Shown here: positions 16,021 through 24,895 of the stretch, piece after piece
Numbering within the stretch: position 1 is the stretch's first letter
Layout: each line of letters starts with the position of its first letter
NCBI RefSeq assembly: GCF_011369485.1
Contig: NZ_VXCA01000031.1
Coordinates: forward strand, 4,108-68,107
DNA: 64,000 nucleotides
Direction of reading: 5' to 3'
Origin: Pseudomonas atagonensis
GTDB lineage: Bacteria > Pseudomonadota > Gammaproteobacteria > Pseudomonadales > Pseudomonadaceae
Translations under genes and position numbers: made by a program
Notes under the pieces: model-generated
Database searches by the model: none
What the model was told of the DNA's origin: nothing
What the model saw: the letters and a program-made list of their open reading frames with translations, nothing else

Positions 16021-16047
16021 AGCCCTGTCCATGTGACGGGGCTTTTT
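16021..16047 (+). terminator. Intrinsic terminator after the ABC-F gene
   Basis: AGCCCTGTC, loop CATGT, GACGGGGCT, followed by TTTTT. It is preceded by an AGCTGCAAGCTGCAAGC repeat at 16000-16016. Confidence 0.75.
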
Positions 16048-16189
16048 GCATTCTGGAGTTGGCGCAGTGGTGGTGCGAATACCTTCAGCAGCGATATAAA
16101 TCCCCAGGAAAATAGTTAGCCTGCTTCCTTTTATTTCAGACCCACGCCATGATGCGAGCTCTCCCACCGCCGCCCGCGAACGAGTCCTC

Positions 16190-17383
16190 ATGTCTGCGCA
16201 GCAACAGCCACCGCAAAGCTCTCTGGCGATCACCCTGCAGATCGTCTCCATCGTTTTCTATACCTTTATTGCCTTCCTCTGCATCGGTCTGCCGATTGCG
16301 GTGTTGCCCGGTTATGTCCACGAACAATTGGGTTTCAGCGCGATCATTGCCGGACTGGTGATCGGCTCGCAGTATCTGGCCACGCTGCTCAGCCGGCCGA
16401 TGGCCGGGCGCATGTCGGACACCGTCGGCACCAAACGGGCGATTGTTTATGGCTTGCTGGGGATTGTGCTCAGCGGTGTGTTGACGCTGATTTCAACACT
16501 GCTGCAAAGCTTTGCGCTGACCAGCCTGTTGATTCTGATCGCCGGACGCCTGCTGCTCGGCATCGCTCAAGGCCTGATCGGTGTCGGCACCATCAGTTGG
16601 TGCATGGGCCAGGTCGGCGCTGAGCACACCGCTCGCTCCATCGGCTGGAACGGCATCGCCTCATATGGCGCGATTGCGATCGGTGCACCGCTGGGCGTGG
16701 TGATGGTGGCCGACTATGGTTTTGCCAGTCTGGGCATTGCGCTGACAGCGTTGGCCGCCCTCGCGCTGCTGCTGATCCGCAACAAGCCGTCGGTACCGGT
16801 GGTGCGCGGTGAGCGCATGCCGTTCTGGGCGGTGTTCGGGCGGATCGCACCGTTTGGCGCCAGCCTGAGCCTGGCCTCGATCGGTTACGGCACCCTGACC
16901 ACGTTCATCACCCTGTATTACCTCAATCGCGGCTGGACCGGCGCGGCGTACTGCCTGACGGTGTTCGGCGTGTGCTTCATTCTGTCGCGGCTGATGTTTA
17001 TCTCGGCGATTGCGCGATTTGGCGGTTTCACTTCGGCGATTGCCTGCATGACCATCGAAACCGTCGGGCTGACGTTGTTGTGGCTCGCACCTTCTACCGC
17101 GTATGCGCTGATCGGTGCAGGTCTGGCCGGGTTTGGCCTGTCGCTGGTGTATCCGGCGCTGGGCGTCGAGGCGATCAAGCAAGTGCCCAACGCCAGCCGT
17201 GGCGCAGGCTTGAGCGCTTATGCGGTGTTCTTCGATCTGGCACTGGCGGTGGCCGGGCCATTGATGGGCGCGGTGGCGTTGAATCTTGGGTATTCGTGGA
17301 TTTTCTTTTGCGCGGCAATGCTGTCGGTGACCGGGTTGGGATTGACGCTGCTGCTCAAGCGCCGCGCGAGGATCCAGACTTGA
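16190..17383 (+). CDS. MFS transporter, YhhS/YfcJ-like
   Basis: 397 residues with about 12 predicted transmembrane helices and short loops. The signature loop between helices 2 and 3 is SRPMAGRMSDTVGTKRA. The N-terminal GLPIAVLPGYVHEQLGFSA and LLLGIAQGLIGVGT are typical of the YhhS/YfcJ (arabinose-efflux-like) group. The substrate is unknown; members have been linked to drug or sugar efflux. The start at 16190 sits in ...GTCCTC-ATG without a strong ribosome-binding site. Confidence 0.8.
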   Translation: MSAQQQPPQSSLAITLQIVSIVFYTFIAFLCIGLPIAVLPGYVHEQLGFSAIIAGLVIGSQYLATLLSRPMAGRMSDTVGTKRAIVYGLLGIVLSGVLTLISTLLQSFALTSLLILIAGRLLLGIAQGLIGVGTISWCMGQVGAEHTARSIGWNGIASYGAIAIGAPLGVVMVADYGFASLGIALTALAALALLLIRNKPSVPVVRGERMPFWAVFGRIAPFGASLSLASIGYGTLTTFITLYYLNRGWTGAAYCLTVFGVCFILSRLMFISAIARFGGFTSAIACMTIETVGLTLLWLAPSTAYALIGAGLAGFGLSLVYPALGVEAIKQVPNASRGAGLSAYAVFFDLALAVAGPLMGAVALNLGYSWIFFCAAMLSVTGLGLTLLLKRRARIQT

Positions 17384-17395
17384 AATACGATCAAA

Positions 17396-17485
17396 TGTGG
17401 GAGCGGGCTTGCTCGCGAATGCGGTGTATCAGTCACCTGATGCTCTGACTGACACGACGCTTTCGCGAGCAAGCCCGCTCCCACA
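17396..17485. repeat. REPIN: two inverted REP copies
   Basis: TGTGGGAGCGGGCTTGCTCG... (17396-17422) and TTTCGCGAGCAAGCCCGCTC... (17461-17485) lie between convergent genes. Confidence 0.85.
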
Positions 17486-17502
17486 GGAGGGAATTGAGTC
17501 GT

Positions 17503-18540
17503 TCACTGATCTGCGGTTTGCATCCCCGCCCGTGTCGGTTTGCCCAGCGCATGCGTAAAGAACCGCCCGGCTTCGGAAATCAGGTTGCGATGGATGTCTT
17601 CGCGATCCACGCCATCGGCGTCAGTGCACAGCGCCGGCATGGCCATAATCTGTTCTTCGGTGCACGGTGCCATGAACACAAAGTGCCCTGCCCCGACCAG
17701 TAACTTGAAGTCCGGTGCGGTGGGCAGTTTGCGCGCCAGTGCGGCAGCGTTTTTGTCGAACGCAACGAGCTTGTCGCCATCGCCGCTGTAGAGCAGCACC
17801 GGCACATGCACATCGGCCAGGGTGTGTCGGCCGAATTTCAGGCTCAGCGGCGCCATCAACAGCAAGGCATGCACGCGAGGGTCGGCGACCGGTTGCAGGT
17901 CATCGCGATCAACAATCAGCTCACCTTTAGTGTTGCAAGCGTCGCGGTCGTCCGGGCGCTCCTGGCAATAGCGGCGCAAGCGATCCAGATCCGGTTGCGC
18001 GCCCGACAGAATCAACGCCGTCTCGCCCCCCGCCGAATAGCCGATCACGCCGACCTGATCGGCATTGACGAACGGCGCAAGCATGCGGTCGCCGAGGGTC
18101 GCGGTAATCGCTTCGGAAATCTGGATCGGACGCCCATACAAATTGCTCAGGGTGCCCAGTCGGCTGTGATCCTTGGAGTTGTCGCCGGGGTGAATCACCG
18201 CCACGACGACGAAGCCTTTACGTGCCAGCGAGGTGGCGAGGTCGTGCAGCGCCAGCGGCGTGCCGGTATTGCCGTGGGAAAGCATCAGCATCGGGAAGCG
18301 GCCGATCGCGACTTTGGTGTCTTCGCCGGCCTCCACCGAATAGCCTTCGAGCAGGCTCAGGTGTTCGCGGTCGCTGGAGGGATAGAAGGCAATGGCGCGC
18401 ATCGGTTGCAGGTCGAGCGGGTCAAGGAACGTCATCTCGTGATAGCCGACGCTCCAGCGCGGGTGCAACCCGGGGGCGGCGTGCACTGAATTCAGGCTGC
18501 CGAGCAGGCAAATCAGTAACGTTGCACAAAGACGCATCAT
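17503..18540 (-). CDS. Secreted alpha/beta hydrolase (dienelactone/PAF-acetylhydrolase-like)
   Basis: 345 residues from ATG 18540 with a signal peptide (MMRLCATLLICLLGSLNSVHA). The oxyanion-type loop is LSHGNTGTPLALHDLA. The nucleophile elbow GYSAGG contains the Ser. A catalytic Asp is likely in SGDGDKLVAF, and the His is likely in GAGHFVFMAPC. The family includes PAF-acetylhydrolase-like and dienelactone-hydrolase-like esterases. The substrate is unknown. Several Cys in RRYCQERPDDRDACN and MAPCTEEQ...ALCTD may form disulfides in the periplasm. Confidence 0.8.
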   Translation of the reverse strand: MMRLCATLLICLLGSLNSVHAAPGLHPRWSVGYHEMTFLDPLDLQPMRAIAFYPSSDREHLSLLEGYSVEAGEDTKVAIGRFPMLMLSHGNTGTPLALHDLATSLARKGFVVVAVIHPGDNSKDHSRLGTLSNLYGRPIQISEAITATLGDRMLAPFVNADQVGVIGYSAGGETALILSGAQPDLDRLRRYCQERPDDRDACNTKGELIVDRDDLQPVADPRVHALLLMAPLSLKFGRHTLADVHVPVLLYSGDGDKLVAFDKNAAALARKLPTAPDFKLLVGAGHFVFMAPCTEEQIMAMPALCTDADGVDREDIHRNLISEAGRFFTHALGKPTRAGMQTADQ

Positions 18541-18689
18541 GGGATGCCCCACCCTGTGTTACTCAATCGAAAGATCCGTTGTGATCCGACGCCCGACATT
18601 CCGTGAGTTCGGTGATCCGGCGCGGCGCAGCACTCAGACGTTGATCGTTTGACTGCATAACCCGGGCCAGATTATGCAACAGTCAGAAA

Positions 18690-18738
18690 CAAAAAACTCC
18701 GTATCTGGCCCTTGCGAAACCAGAATACAGAGTTTTTT
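18690..18738. terminator. Bidirectional terminator between azoR and the hydrolase promoter region
   Basis: AAAAAACTCCGTATCTGG (18691-18708) pairs with CCAGAATACAGAGTTTTTT (18720-18738), with single bulges. The T-run is usable on either strand. It lies 40 bp past the azoR stop on the minus strand. Confidence 0.8.
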
Positions 18739-18777
18739 GAGGTGTTACCTGAACAGCAGCTGCTCTTTACGCAAGCC

Positions 18778-19389
18778 TTACGCAGCGGCGAACAGTTGCT
18801 CGCTGATTTTCGCCTGAGCCGCGGACATCGCGTTGTTGCGCACTTCTTCACCGTAGGCCAGACCTTCTGCGCGAACGATTTCAATGTCGGTGATGCCGAG
18901 GAAGCCCAGTACCAGTTTCAGATACTCTTCGTGAGCGATGCCGCTGGCCTGACCGGCATGAATACCGCCGGAGGTGGACACGATCACCACTTTCTTGCCG
19001 CCGCACAGGCCTTCAGGGCCGGCTTCGGTGTAACGGAACGTCTGGCCGGCAACGGCGACGCGGTCGATCCAGGCCTTGAGTTGGGTCGGCACGGTGAAGT
19101 TGTACATCGGTGCGGCGATGACAATGGCGTCGGCGGCAATGAATTCGGCCAGGGTCGAAGCACTCAGTTCGGCTTCGTGCTGTTGGGCAGCGTTGCGCAG
19201 TTCAGCGGTGGTGCCGGCAGCAACCAGCGTTGTCGACGAGAAGTGGCTGATGGCGTCAGCGGCCAGGTCGCGGTAGGTCACCACGGCAGTGGGCTCAGCG
19301 GCTTGCCAGGCTTTGACGACTTCGCCACTCAACTGACGGGAAGCGGAGTTGTCGCCCAGAATGCTCGAATCGATGTGCAGCAGTTTCAT
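18778..19389 (-). CDS. azoR: FMN-dependent NADH-azoreductase
   Basis: 203-residue flavodoxin-like protein. MKLLHIDSSILGDNSASRQLS contains the FMN phosphate loop; APMYNFTVPTQLKAWIDRV and VSTSGGIH are AzoR family blocks. It reduces azo dyes and quinones in two-electron steps using NADH. It lies divergent to a LysR gene (19517), a common arrangement in which the regulator controls the azoreductase in response to electrophiles. GGAG precedes the ATG. Pseudomonads usually have several AzoR paralogues; which one this is cannot be told. Confidence 0.93.
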   Translation of the reverse strand: MKLLHIDSSILGDNSASRQLSGEVVKAWQAAEPTAVVTYRDLAADAISHFSSTTLVAAGTTAELRNAAQQHEAELSASTLAEFIAADAIVIAAPMYNFTVPTQLKAWIDRVAVAGQTFRYTEAGPEGLCGGKKVVIVSTSGGIHAGQASGIAHEEYLKLVLGFLGITDIEIVRAEGLAYGEEVRNNAMSAAQAKISEQLFAAA

Positions 19390-19516
19390 GTGGAATCTCC
19401 TGGAATGAATCGCCTGTGGCGACGGAATGGAGACAATCCTACGGAAGAAACCAATGGATGATTAGCTGCCACCAATGCGATAGTTCGTCCCACTGACAGA
19501 ACAGTTGGAATTCCTC

Positions 19517-20425
19517 ATGCAAGACCTCAACGATCTCTACTATTTCGCCAAGGTGGTCGAGGCCGGCGGATTCGCCGCCGCCGGCCGCTTGCTGGGCATT
19601 CCCAAGTCGCGCTTGTCGCGGCGCATCGCGGAACTGGAAGAACGCCTGGGCGCACGCCTGCTGCAACGCACCACCCGGCAACTGAAGCTGACGGCGGTGG
19701 GCGAGCGTTATCTGCGCCATTGCCAGGCCATGTTGCTGGAAGCGGAAATGGCCGACGAAGCGGTCGCCAGCATGTCCAGCGAACCGCGCGGGCGTCTGCG
19801 CGTGTCATGCCCCACCGGGCTGGCGCACGAGATGCTGCCTGGCGTCATCAGTGACTTTCTGGAGAAGTTTCCTCAGGTGCAACTTGAGGTGGTCTTGCTC
19901 AATCGTCGGGTCGATCTGGTCACCGAAGGCATCGATGTCGCCCTGCGCGTGCGCGAACTGGGTGACGAGGATCCGTTGCTGGTCACGCGCCGCTTGCGCC
20001 AGGCGCAAATGGTGGTGATCGCCAGCCCGGCGTTTGTCGAGGGGCGCACGATTGATCACCCGCAAGACTTGAAGCATCTGCCGGTACTCGGTGCGCTGGA
20101 ACCGGATCGGTTGGTGCATGTGCGCTTGCTTGATCAGCAAGGCAAACCCTACGAACTGGCTCTGGAGGCGCGGCTGGGCATTGACGATTTCATTGTGCGC
20201 AAGGCCTGCGTGCTGGCCGGTCAGGGCTTCACCCTGCTGCCAATGATGTATTGCGAAACGGAACTGCAAAACGGCACGCTGGTGCAATTGTTGCCGCAAT
20301 GGTCATTGCCCGGTGGCTGGTTGCAAGCGGTGTACCCGCATCGGCGAGGGGTGATGCCGGCGGTGCGCGCGTGGATTGACCATCTGGTGGAATCGTTCAA
20401 TGCCTGTGGGGAGCGGTTGTTATGA
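19517..20425 (+). CDS. LysR-family regulator next to azoR
   Basis: 302 residues from ATG 19517 (TTG at 19505 is possible). The N-terminal winged HTH reads DLYYFAKVVEAGGFAAAGRLLGIPKSRLSRRI, followed by the effector-binding domain. The IPKSRLSRRIAELEERLG helix is typical of the subgroup that controls azoreductase or quinone-reductase genes. Its divergence from azoR supports that target. Its stop overlaps the following MmcQ/YjbR-like gene by 4 bp. Confidence 0.88.
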   Translation: MQDLNDLYYFAKVVEAGGFAAAGRLLGIPKSRLSRRIAELEERLGARLLQRTTRQLKLTAVGERYLRHCQAMLLEAEMADEAVASMSSEPRGRLRVSCPTGLAHEMLPGVISDFLEKFPQVQLEVVLLNRRVDLVTEGIDVALRVRELGDEDPLLVTRRLRQAQMVVIASPAFVEGRTIDHPQDLKHLPVLGALEPDRLVHVRLLDQQGKPYELALEARLGIDDFIVRKACVLAGQGFTLLPMMYCETELQNGTLVQLLPQWSLPGGWLQAVYPHRRGVMPAVRAWIDHLVESFNACGERLL

Positions 20426-20781
20426 AAAAGGGAACCATGAACGAGGCGGATGTCGCCGCATTCTGTCTGGCACTGCCCGGTGCCCGGGAGGATTACAAAT
20501 GGGGCGGCGTGCGAGTGTTTTCGATTGCTGGCAACAAGATGTTTGCCTTGCAGGGGCTGCGCGGTGATTCACTGGCGTTCAAGGTCGACAAGGATCTGTT
20601 TCTCGGTCATTGCGACCGTCCGGGCATTCACCCGGCGCCTTATCTGGCGCGGGCACAGTGGATCATCATGCACCCGCCCTACCCGCTGGGGGCCGAAGAG
20701 CTGCAAGGGTTGTTGCAACGCTCGCATCAGTTGGTAGTCGGCAAACTGCCGAAGAAGACCCAAATCGGTTTGCTGTTGTAG
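20422..20781 (+). CDS. MmcQ/YjbR family protein
   Basis: 119 residues. Blocks LALPGAREDYKWGG, KMFALQG, LAFKVDKD and PYLARAQWI are characteristic of the MmcQ/YjbR (CyaY-like fold) family, sometimes described as DNA-binding. ATG 20422 overlaps the LysR stop (ATGA), implying translational coupling. A second ATG at 20437 has a better ribosome-binding site (AAGGGA) and may be the real start. Function unknown. Confidence 0.82.
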   Translation: MKKGTMNEADVAAFCLALPGAREDYKWGGVRVFSIAGNKMFALQGLRGDSLAFKVDKDLFLGHCDRPGIHPAPYLARAQWIIMHPPYPLGAEELQGLLQRSHQLVVGKLPKKTQIGLLL

Positions 20782-20791
20782 CGTTTGACTT

Positions 20792-20880
20792 TGTGGGAGC
20801 GGGCTTGCTCGCGAAGGCGGTGGATCAGTCATAGTGAAGTTGAATGACACACCGCATTCGCGAGCAAGCCCGCTCCCACA
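20792..20880. repeat. REPIN: two inverted REP copies
   Basis: TGTGGGAGCGGGCTTGCTCG... (20792-20818) and ATTCGCGAGCAAGCCCGCTC... (20856-20880) lie between convergent genes. Confidence 0.85.
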
Positions 20881-20896
20881 TTGTTCAGTGAAAGGC

Positions 20897-21325
20897 TTAA
20901 AACAGGGGCAGCAGATTCGAGCCAAGGAAAATCTGGTCGATCCAGAACACTTGATGCAATGCCACGATCATCCAGAACAGCACCTGAAACGACACCTTGC
21001 GCGTCTTGTGCCGGAACACTTGCTGGGCAATCAATGCGCCCGGCCAGCCGCCCGCCAGTTCCAGCGCATGGAGGATGTTTTCCGGGGTGCGCCAGGCATC
21101 GCTGCGGGCCTTGCGTTTGTCGGCCCAGTACACAAAGAACGCCAGCACGCTGACGATGCCGTAAGCCGCCAGCGGCACAATCGATATCCCGCGCAGCCAC
21201 ATCGACAACGAGCCGAACACTGGCAGCGCACAGACGATCAGCAACACCATCAGTTTGAGCTTCAGATGCTGGATGTTGCCGCCTGATGGCCGCCCTTCAG
21301 GCCGGCGTGCGCGGGAATCACTCAT
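20897..21325 (-). CDS. DUF1294 membrane protein
   Basis: 142 residues. A polar N-terminus (about 20 residues) is followed by four hydrophobic helices. The DUF1294 core is YWADKRKARSDAWRTPE with LHALELAGGWPGALIAQQVFRHKTRK. Many DUF1294 proteins carry an N-terminal cold-shock domain, which this one lacks. Its ATG overlaps the uppP stop by 4 bp (ATGA), so the two are translationally coupled. Function unknown; the coupling hints at a cell-envelope role. Confidence 0.8.
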   Translation of the reverse strand: MSDSRARRPEGRPSGGNIQHLKLKLMVLLIVCALPVFGSLSMWLRGISIVPLAAYGIVSVLAFFVYWADKRKARSDAWRTPENILHALELAGGWPGALIAQQVFRHKTRKVSFQVLFWMIVALHQVFWIDQIFLGSNLLPLF

Positions 21326-22152
21326 GGCTTGGCCGCCGACCAGTCAACCCAGCCGAACTGCCACGTCGCCAGAATCACCAGACCGAAAACAATCCGGTAC
21401 CAGGCGAAGGCTGCGTAACTGTGGCTGGCGATGAACTTGAGCAGGCCACGCACGGCAATCATGGCGAAAATGAATGCGGTGACGAAGCCGATGGCAAACA
21501 CCGGAAAGTCCGCCGGTACAAACAGATGACGGTATTTGTAACCCGAGTAAACCGCAGCACCGACCATGGTCGGCATGGCCAGAAAGAACGAAAACTCGGT
21601 GGCGGTCTTGCGCGACAGGCCGAAGAGCAGGCCGCCAATGATCGTCGAGCCGGAGCGCGAGGTTCCGGGGATCATCGCCAGGCACTGTGCAAAACCCACC
21701 TTCAACGCGTCTTTCCAGGTGATGTCATCGACGGTTTCGGCGTGCACTTCATGCTGACGGCGCTCGGCCCACAACATGATGATGCCGCCAATCACCAGCG
21801 CCGCTGCAACGGTAATGGGGTTGAACAGGTATTCGTGGATCAGGTCGGCGAAAATCACCCCCAACACCACCGCCGGCAGGAACGCGATCAGCAGGTTGGC
21901 GGTGAAACGCCGGGCACTCGGCTGGGTCGGCAAGCCGATCACCACGTCGAGAATCTTGCGCCGGAATTCCCAGACAACTGCGAGTATCGCGCCGAGCTGG
22001 ATGATGATGTTGAACGCCATGGCCCGTTCGCCGCCGAAATTCAGCAGGTCGGCGACAATGATCTGGTGTCCGGTACTGGAAATGGGCAAAAACTCCGTCA
22101 GCCCTTCTACAACTCCTAGTATCAGTGCCTGCAAGGCAGTCCAAAGATCCAT
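21322..22152 (-). CDS. uppP: Undecaprenyl-diphosphatase UppP/BacA
   Basis: 276 residues from ATG 22152, polytopic. Motif 1 is EGLTEFLPISSTGH (about 17-30); motif 2 is MIPGTSRSGSTIIGGLLFGLSRK (about 167-190), the BacA active-site sequences. It dephosphorylates C55-PP to recycle the carrier lipid for peptidoglycan and O-antigen synthesis and gives bacitracin tolerance. The longer frame to 22293 lacks family support. The DUF1294 gene is translationally coupled downstream. Confidence 0.95.
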   Translation of the reverse strand: MDLWTALQALILGVVEGLTEFLPISSTGHQIIVADLLNFGGERAMAFNIIIQLGAILAVVWEFRRKILDVVIGLPTQPSARRFTANLLIAFLPAVVLGVIFADLIHEYLFNPITVAAALVIGGIIMLWAERRQHEVHAETVDDITWKDALKVGFAQCLAMIPGTSRSGSTIIGGLLFGLSRKTATEFSFFLAMPTMVGAAVYSGYKYRHLFVPADFPVFAIGFVTAFIFAMIAVRGLLKFIASHSYAAFAWYRIVFGLVILATWQFGWVDWSAAKP

Positions 22153-22335
22153 CAATCCCCCAAAGAGCGATGCGCGCCGGCATGCCCCGATAGTATTTTT
22201 TACGTTCACTGCGATCAGCGTAGCTGGTTTTGCTGTACCGATTCCGCGCGCACAGGATCCACACGAAAGGGTCAAAATTCCGTGAAATATCAACTTGGAT
22301 TCAGGTTTTCACGCGCGGGGCCGAAATCCTATCAG

Positions 22336-22361
22336 ACAAGCCTTAATAGCGCTGCCGCGTT
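22336..22361 (+). promoter_or_regulatory. Possible FliA (sigma-28) promoter of the chemoreceptor
   Basis: ACAAG, 13 bp, GCCGCGTT resembles the TCAAG-N13-GCCGATA motility promoter, about 90 bp before the chemoreceptor ATG. The -10 match is partial. The surrounding 22153-22454 gap otherwise shows only the divergent uppP upstream region. Confidence 0.28.
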
Positions 22362-22454
22362 ATACGACTTGGGTCGCGTAGGCACGATCGCGTTATCGTG
22401 GTTGGATGCTGGCGGTGGTTTATTACAAGAAAAAGAATCCGGAGTGACAGCGTT

Positions 22455-24089
22455 ATGAACAGCTTGCGCAGTGTGTCGATCAGCCGACGCTTGTGGCTCA
22501 TTTTGGTGGTGGCGGTGGTCATGTTGCTGACCTTGGGCGTGTTGATGCTCAAGCAGATTCACGACGATCTCTATCGCGCCAAAGCCCAGAAAACCCAACA
22601 TGTGGTGCAGACCGCCAGCGGTTTGCTGACCTATTACCGCGACCTTGAAGTGGCCGGCACCCTCACCCGCGAGGCCGCGCAAAAGCAAGCAATCACCGCC
22701 ATTCGTGGCCTGCGTTACGACCAGAGCGATTACTTCTGGATCAACGACCTCACGCCCGTGATGGTCATGCACCCGACCAACCCCAAACTTGAAGGCCAGA
22801 ACCTGTCGGCCATCCGCGATCCGGACGGTTTTGCGGTATTCAACGAGATGGTCGCCATTGCCAGGGCCAAAGGCGCCGGCATGGTCGACTACCGCTGGCC
22901 GAAACCCGGTGCCAGCGAGCCAGTGGCCAAGACGTCGTACGTGAAGCTGTTCGAGCCGTGGGGCTGGGTGATCGGTTCGGGTGTTTACATCGACGACGTG
23001 CAGGCCGAGTTCCAGGGGCAAGTGATCAAGGCGTCCGTGATCGGCCTGGTGATTGCCATGATCATGGCGTTGCTGGTGATCCTGATCGCCCGCAGCATCG
23101 TGCGCCCGTTGCAGGAAACCGTGAACGCCATGGCCAACATTGCCAGCGGCGAGAGCGACCTGACCCGCAGCCTCGACACCCACGGCAAGGACGAAGTCAC
23201 CGAACTGGCCCGCCACTTCAACGCGTTTACCGCCAAGTTGCGCCGGGTGATTGGTGATTTGCAGGTGTCGGCCAGTGCACTTGGCCAGTCGTCCAGCGAA
23301 TTGGGCAACGACGCGTCCCAGGCTCAACAGCGCAGCCAGCAGCAATCTCAGCAGATGGAACTGGTGGCCACCGCGATCAACGAAGTCACTTACGGTGTGC
23401 AGGACGTGGCGAAGAACGCCGAGCACGCCGCCAGCGAAATGCGTGATGCCGAGGTTCAGGCGCAGCAGGGCCAGATCAACATCGACGGCAGCCTGCAACA
23501 GATCGACAAGCTGTCCGGCACGATTGATCAAGCGGTCGAGGTGATTCGCACACTGGCGGCGGAGAGCACGCAGATCGGCAGCGTGCTGGAAGTGATTCGT
23601 TCGATTGCCGAACAGACCAATCTGCTGGCGCTCAACGCCGCCATCGAAGCCGCGCGGGCTGGCGAACAGGGCCGTGGTTTTGCCGTAGTGGCGGATGAAG
23701 TGCGCTTGCTCGCCCAACGGACGCAGAAGTCCACGGCGGAAATTCAGGCGATGATCGAGCGTCTGCAAAATCATTCCGAAGCGGCGGTGAAGGTGATCGG
23801 CGACAGCAGCAAGGCCTCGCAGTTGACCATCGAACAAGCCGGACTGGCCGGGGCCAGCTTGAGCGCCATTGGCCAGGCCTTGCGCAACCTCAACGGCCTG
23901 AATGCCTCGATTGCCAGCGCTACTTTGCAACAGGCGCATGTGGTCGAGGACATCAATCAGAACGTGACGCAGGCGGCCGGGCTTTCCCACAGCACTGCCA
24001 TCGCAGCCGAGCAGTCAAGTGCGGCGAGTGTGCGACTGGGGCAGTTGAGCGAACAACTCAACGGCCTGCTCCGCCAGTTCCGCGTCTAA
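22455..24089 (+). CDS. Methyl-accepting chemotaxis protein with sCache-type sensor
   Basis: 544 residues from ATG 22455. TM1 at about 14-34; periplasmic domain about 35-190 with a single-Cache signature (YDQSDYFWINDLTPVMVMHP, then WGWVIGSGVYIDD); TM2 about 193-213; HAMP to about 265. The cytoplasmic signalling domain carries the hairpin EQTNLLALNAAIEAARAGEQ (about residue 390-410). The Cache domain binds small organic acids in related receptors. The ligand here is not predictable by eye. The gene is not in a che cluster. Confidence 0.9.
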   Translation: MNSLRSVSISRRLWLILVVAVVMLLTLGVLMLKQIHDDLYRAKAQKTQHVVQTASGLLTYYRDLEVAGTLTREAAQKQAITAIRGLRYDQSDYFWINDLTPVMVMHPTNPKLEGQNLSAIRDPDGFAVFNEMVAIARAKGAGMVDYRWPKPGASEPVAKTSYVKLFEPWGWVIGSGVYIDDVQAEFQGQVIKASVIGLVIAMIMALLVILIARSIVRPLQETVNAMANIASGESDLTRSLDTHGKDEVTELARHFNAFTAKLRRVIGDLQVSASALGQSSSELGNDASQAQQRSQQQSQQMELVATAINEVTYGVQDVAKNAEHAASEMRDAEVQAQQGQINIDGSLQQIDKLSGTIDQAVEVIRTLAAESTQIGSVLEVIRSIAEQTNLLALNAAIEAARAGEQGRGFAVVADEVRLLAQRTQKSTAEIQAMIERLQNHSEAAVKVIGDSSKASQLTIEQAGLAGASLSAIGQALRNLNGLNASIASATLQQAHVVEDINQNVTQAAGLSHSTAIAAEQSSAASVRLGQLSEQLNGLLRQFRV

Positions 24090-24112
24090 GCGCGGTCAAC
24101 CCTGTCACCACC

Positions 24113-24247
24113 CTGTGGCGAGGGGATTTATCCCCGTTCGGCGGCGCAGCCGTCGCAAAACCGGCGAATTTGTTCTGCCTGACAGGACACCTTTTGCGGA
24201 TTTGGGAGCGCTGCGCGCTCCAACGGGGATAAATCCCCTCGCCACAG
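24113..24247. repeat. Long inverted repeat, GGCGAGGGGATTTATCCCCG class
   Basis: CTGTGGCGAGGGGATTTATC... (24113-24138) is inverted at 24222-24247. Inner arms GGCGGCGCAGCCG and GAGCGCTGCGCGCTC form additional hairpins. The same element recurs at 50156-50268. Confidence 0.85.
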
Positions 24248-24264
24248 GTTTTCAGCGTATTCAA

Positions 24265-24287
24265 GCAGGCTCACGCCTGCAGGTTTT
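24265..24287 (+). terminator. Weak hairpin terminator before pnuC
   Basis: GCAGGC-TCAC-GCCTGC followed by AGGTTTTT. It lies between the chemoreceptor and pnuC, 45 bp before the pnuC ATG, so it could also act in the pnuC leader. Confidence 0.45.
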
Positions 24288-24331
24288 TGGGTACAATCCG
24301 CCCCCTTCTCAACTCCCTCCAAGGAACCCAC

Positions 24332-24895
24332 ATGTCCGGGCTTGAACTGTTTGCCGCCGCTCTCGGTGTGATCGCCGTGTGGCTGACGGTCAAACAGAAT
24401 CCGTGGTGCTGGCCGATCGGGCTGGTCATGGTGTTGCTGTACAGCTGGATCTTCTTCGAGGTGAAGCTGTATTCGGACATGTTGCTGCAAGTGATCTACG
24501 CCGCGTTGCAAATCTACGGCTGGTGGCAATGGACGCGGGCCGGAACGATGCATGACGGACGTCAGGTCACGCGTCTGGATACCCGATCAATATGGCTGGG
24601 GCTTGGCGTGGGGGCCATCGGCAGCTTGTTGCTTGGCGCCGCCATGGCCCATTGGACTGACGCTGCGCAACCGTGGCTGGATGCGGCGCTGACGGGGTTC
24701 AGCCTGGTGGCGCAACTGTGGATGGCGCAGAAACGTCTGCAATGCTGGGCACTGTGGTTCGTGCTCGATGTGATCTTTGTCGGTCTGTTTATCTATAAAG
24801 GTCTGTACCTTACCGCCGCCCTTTACGCCTTGTTCACGTTGATCGCCGTGCAAGGCTGGCGCGAATGGCGGGCTGATCCGGCGCTGCGCGCATGA
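24332..24895 (+). CDS. pnuC: Nicotinamide riboside transporter PnuC
   Basis: 187 residues from ATG 24332 (CCAAGGAA upstream), with about 6-7 transmembrane helices. Family motifs include VKQNPWCWPIGLVMVLLYSW, the aromatic YAALQIYGWWQW that lines the substrate site, and CWALWFVLDVIFVGLFIYKG. PnuC moves nicotinamide riboside by facilitated diffusion, trapped by phosphorylation inside. It overlaps the next gene, an NR-kinase-like protein, by 4 bp, giving a complete uptake-and-trap pair. Confidence 0.93.
   Translation: MSGLELFAAALGVIAVWLTVKQNPWCWPIGLVMVLLYSWIFFEVKLYSDMLLQVIYAALQIYGWWQWTRAGTMHDGRQVTRLDTRSIWLGLGVGAIGSLLLGAAMAHWTDAAQPWLDAALTGFSLVAQLWMAQKRLQCWALWFVLDVIFVGLFIYKGLYLTAALYALFTLIAVQGWREWRADPALRA

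Noticed and set aside
22332..23990. 552-codon minus-strand frame opposite the chemoreceptor
   Set aside because: Mirror frame of a clear chemotaxis gene; low-complexity His/Gln/Arg composition.
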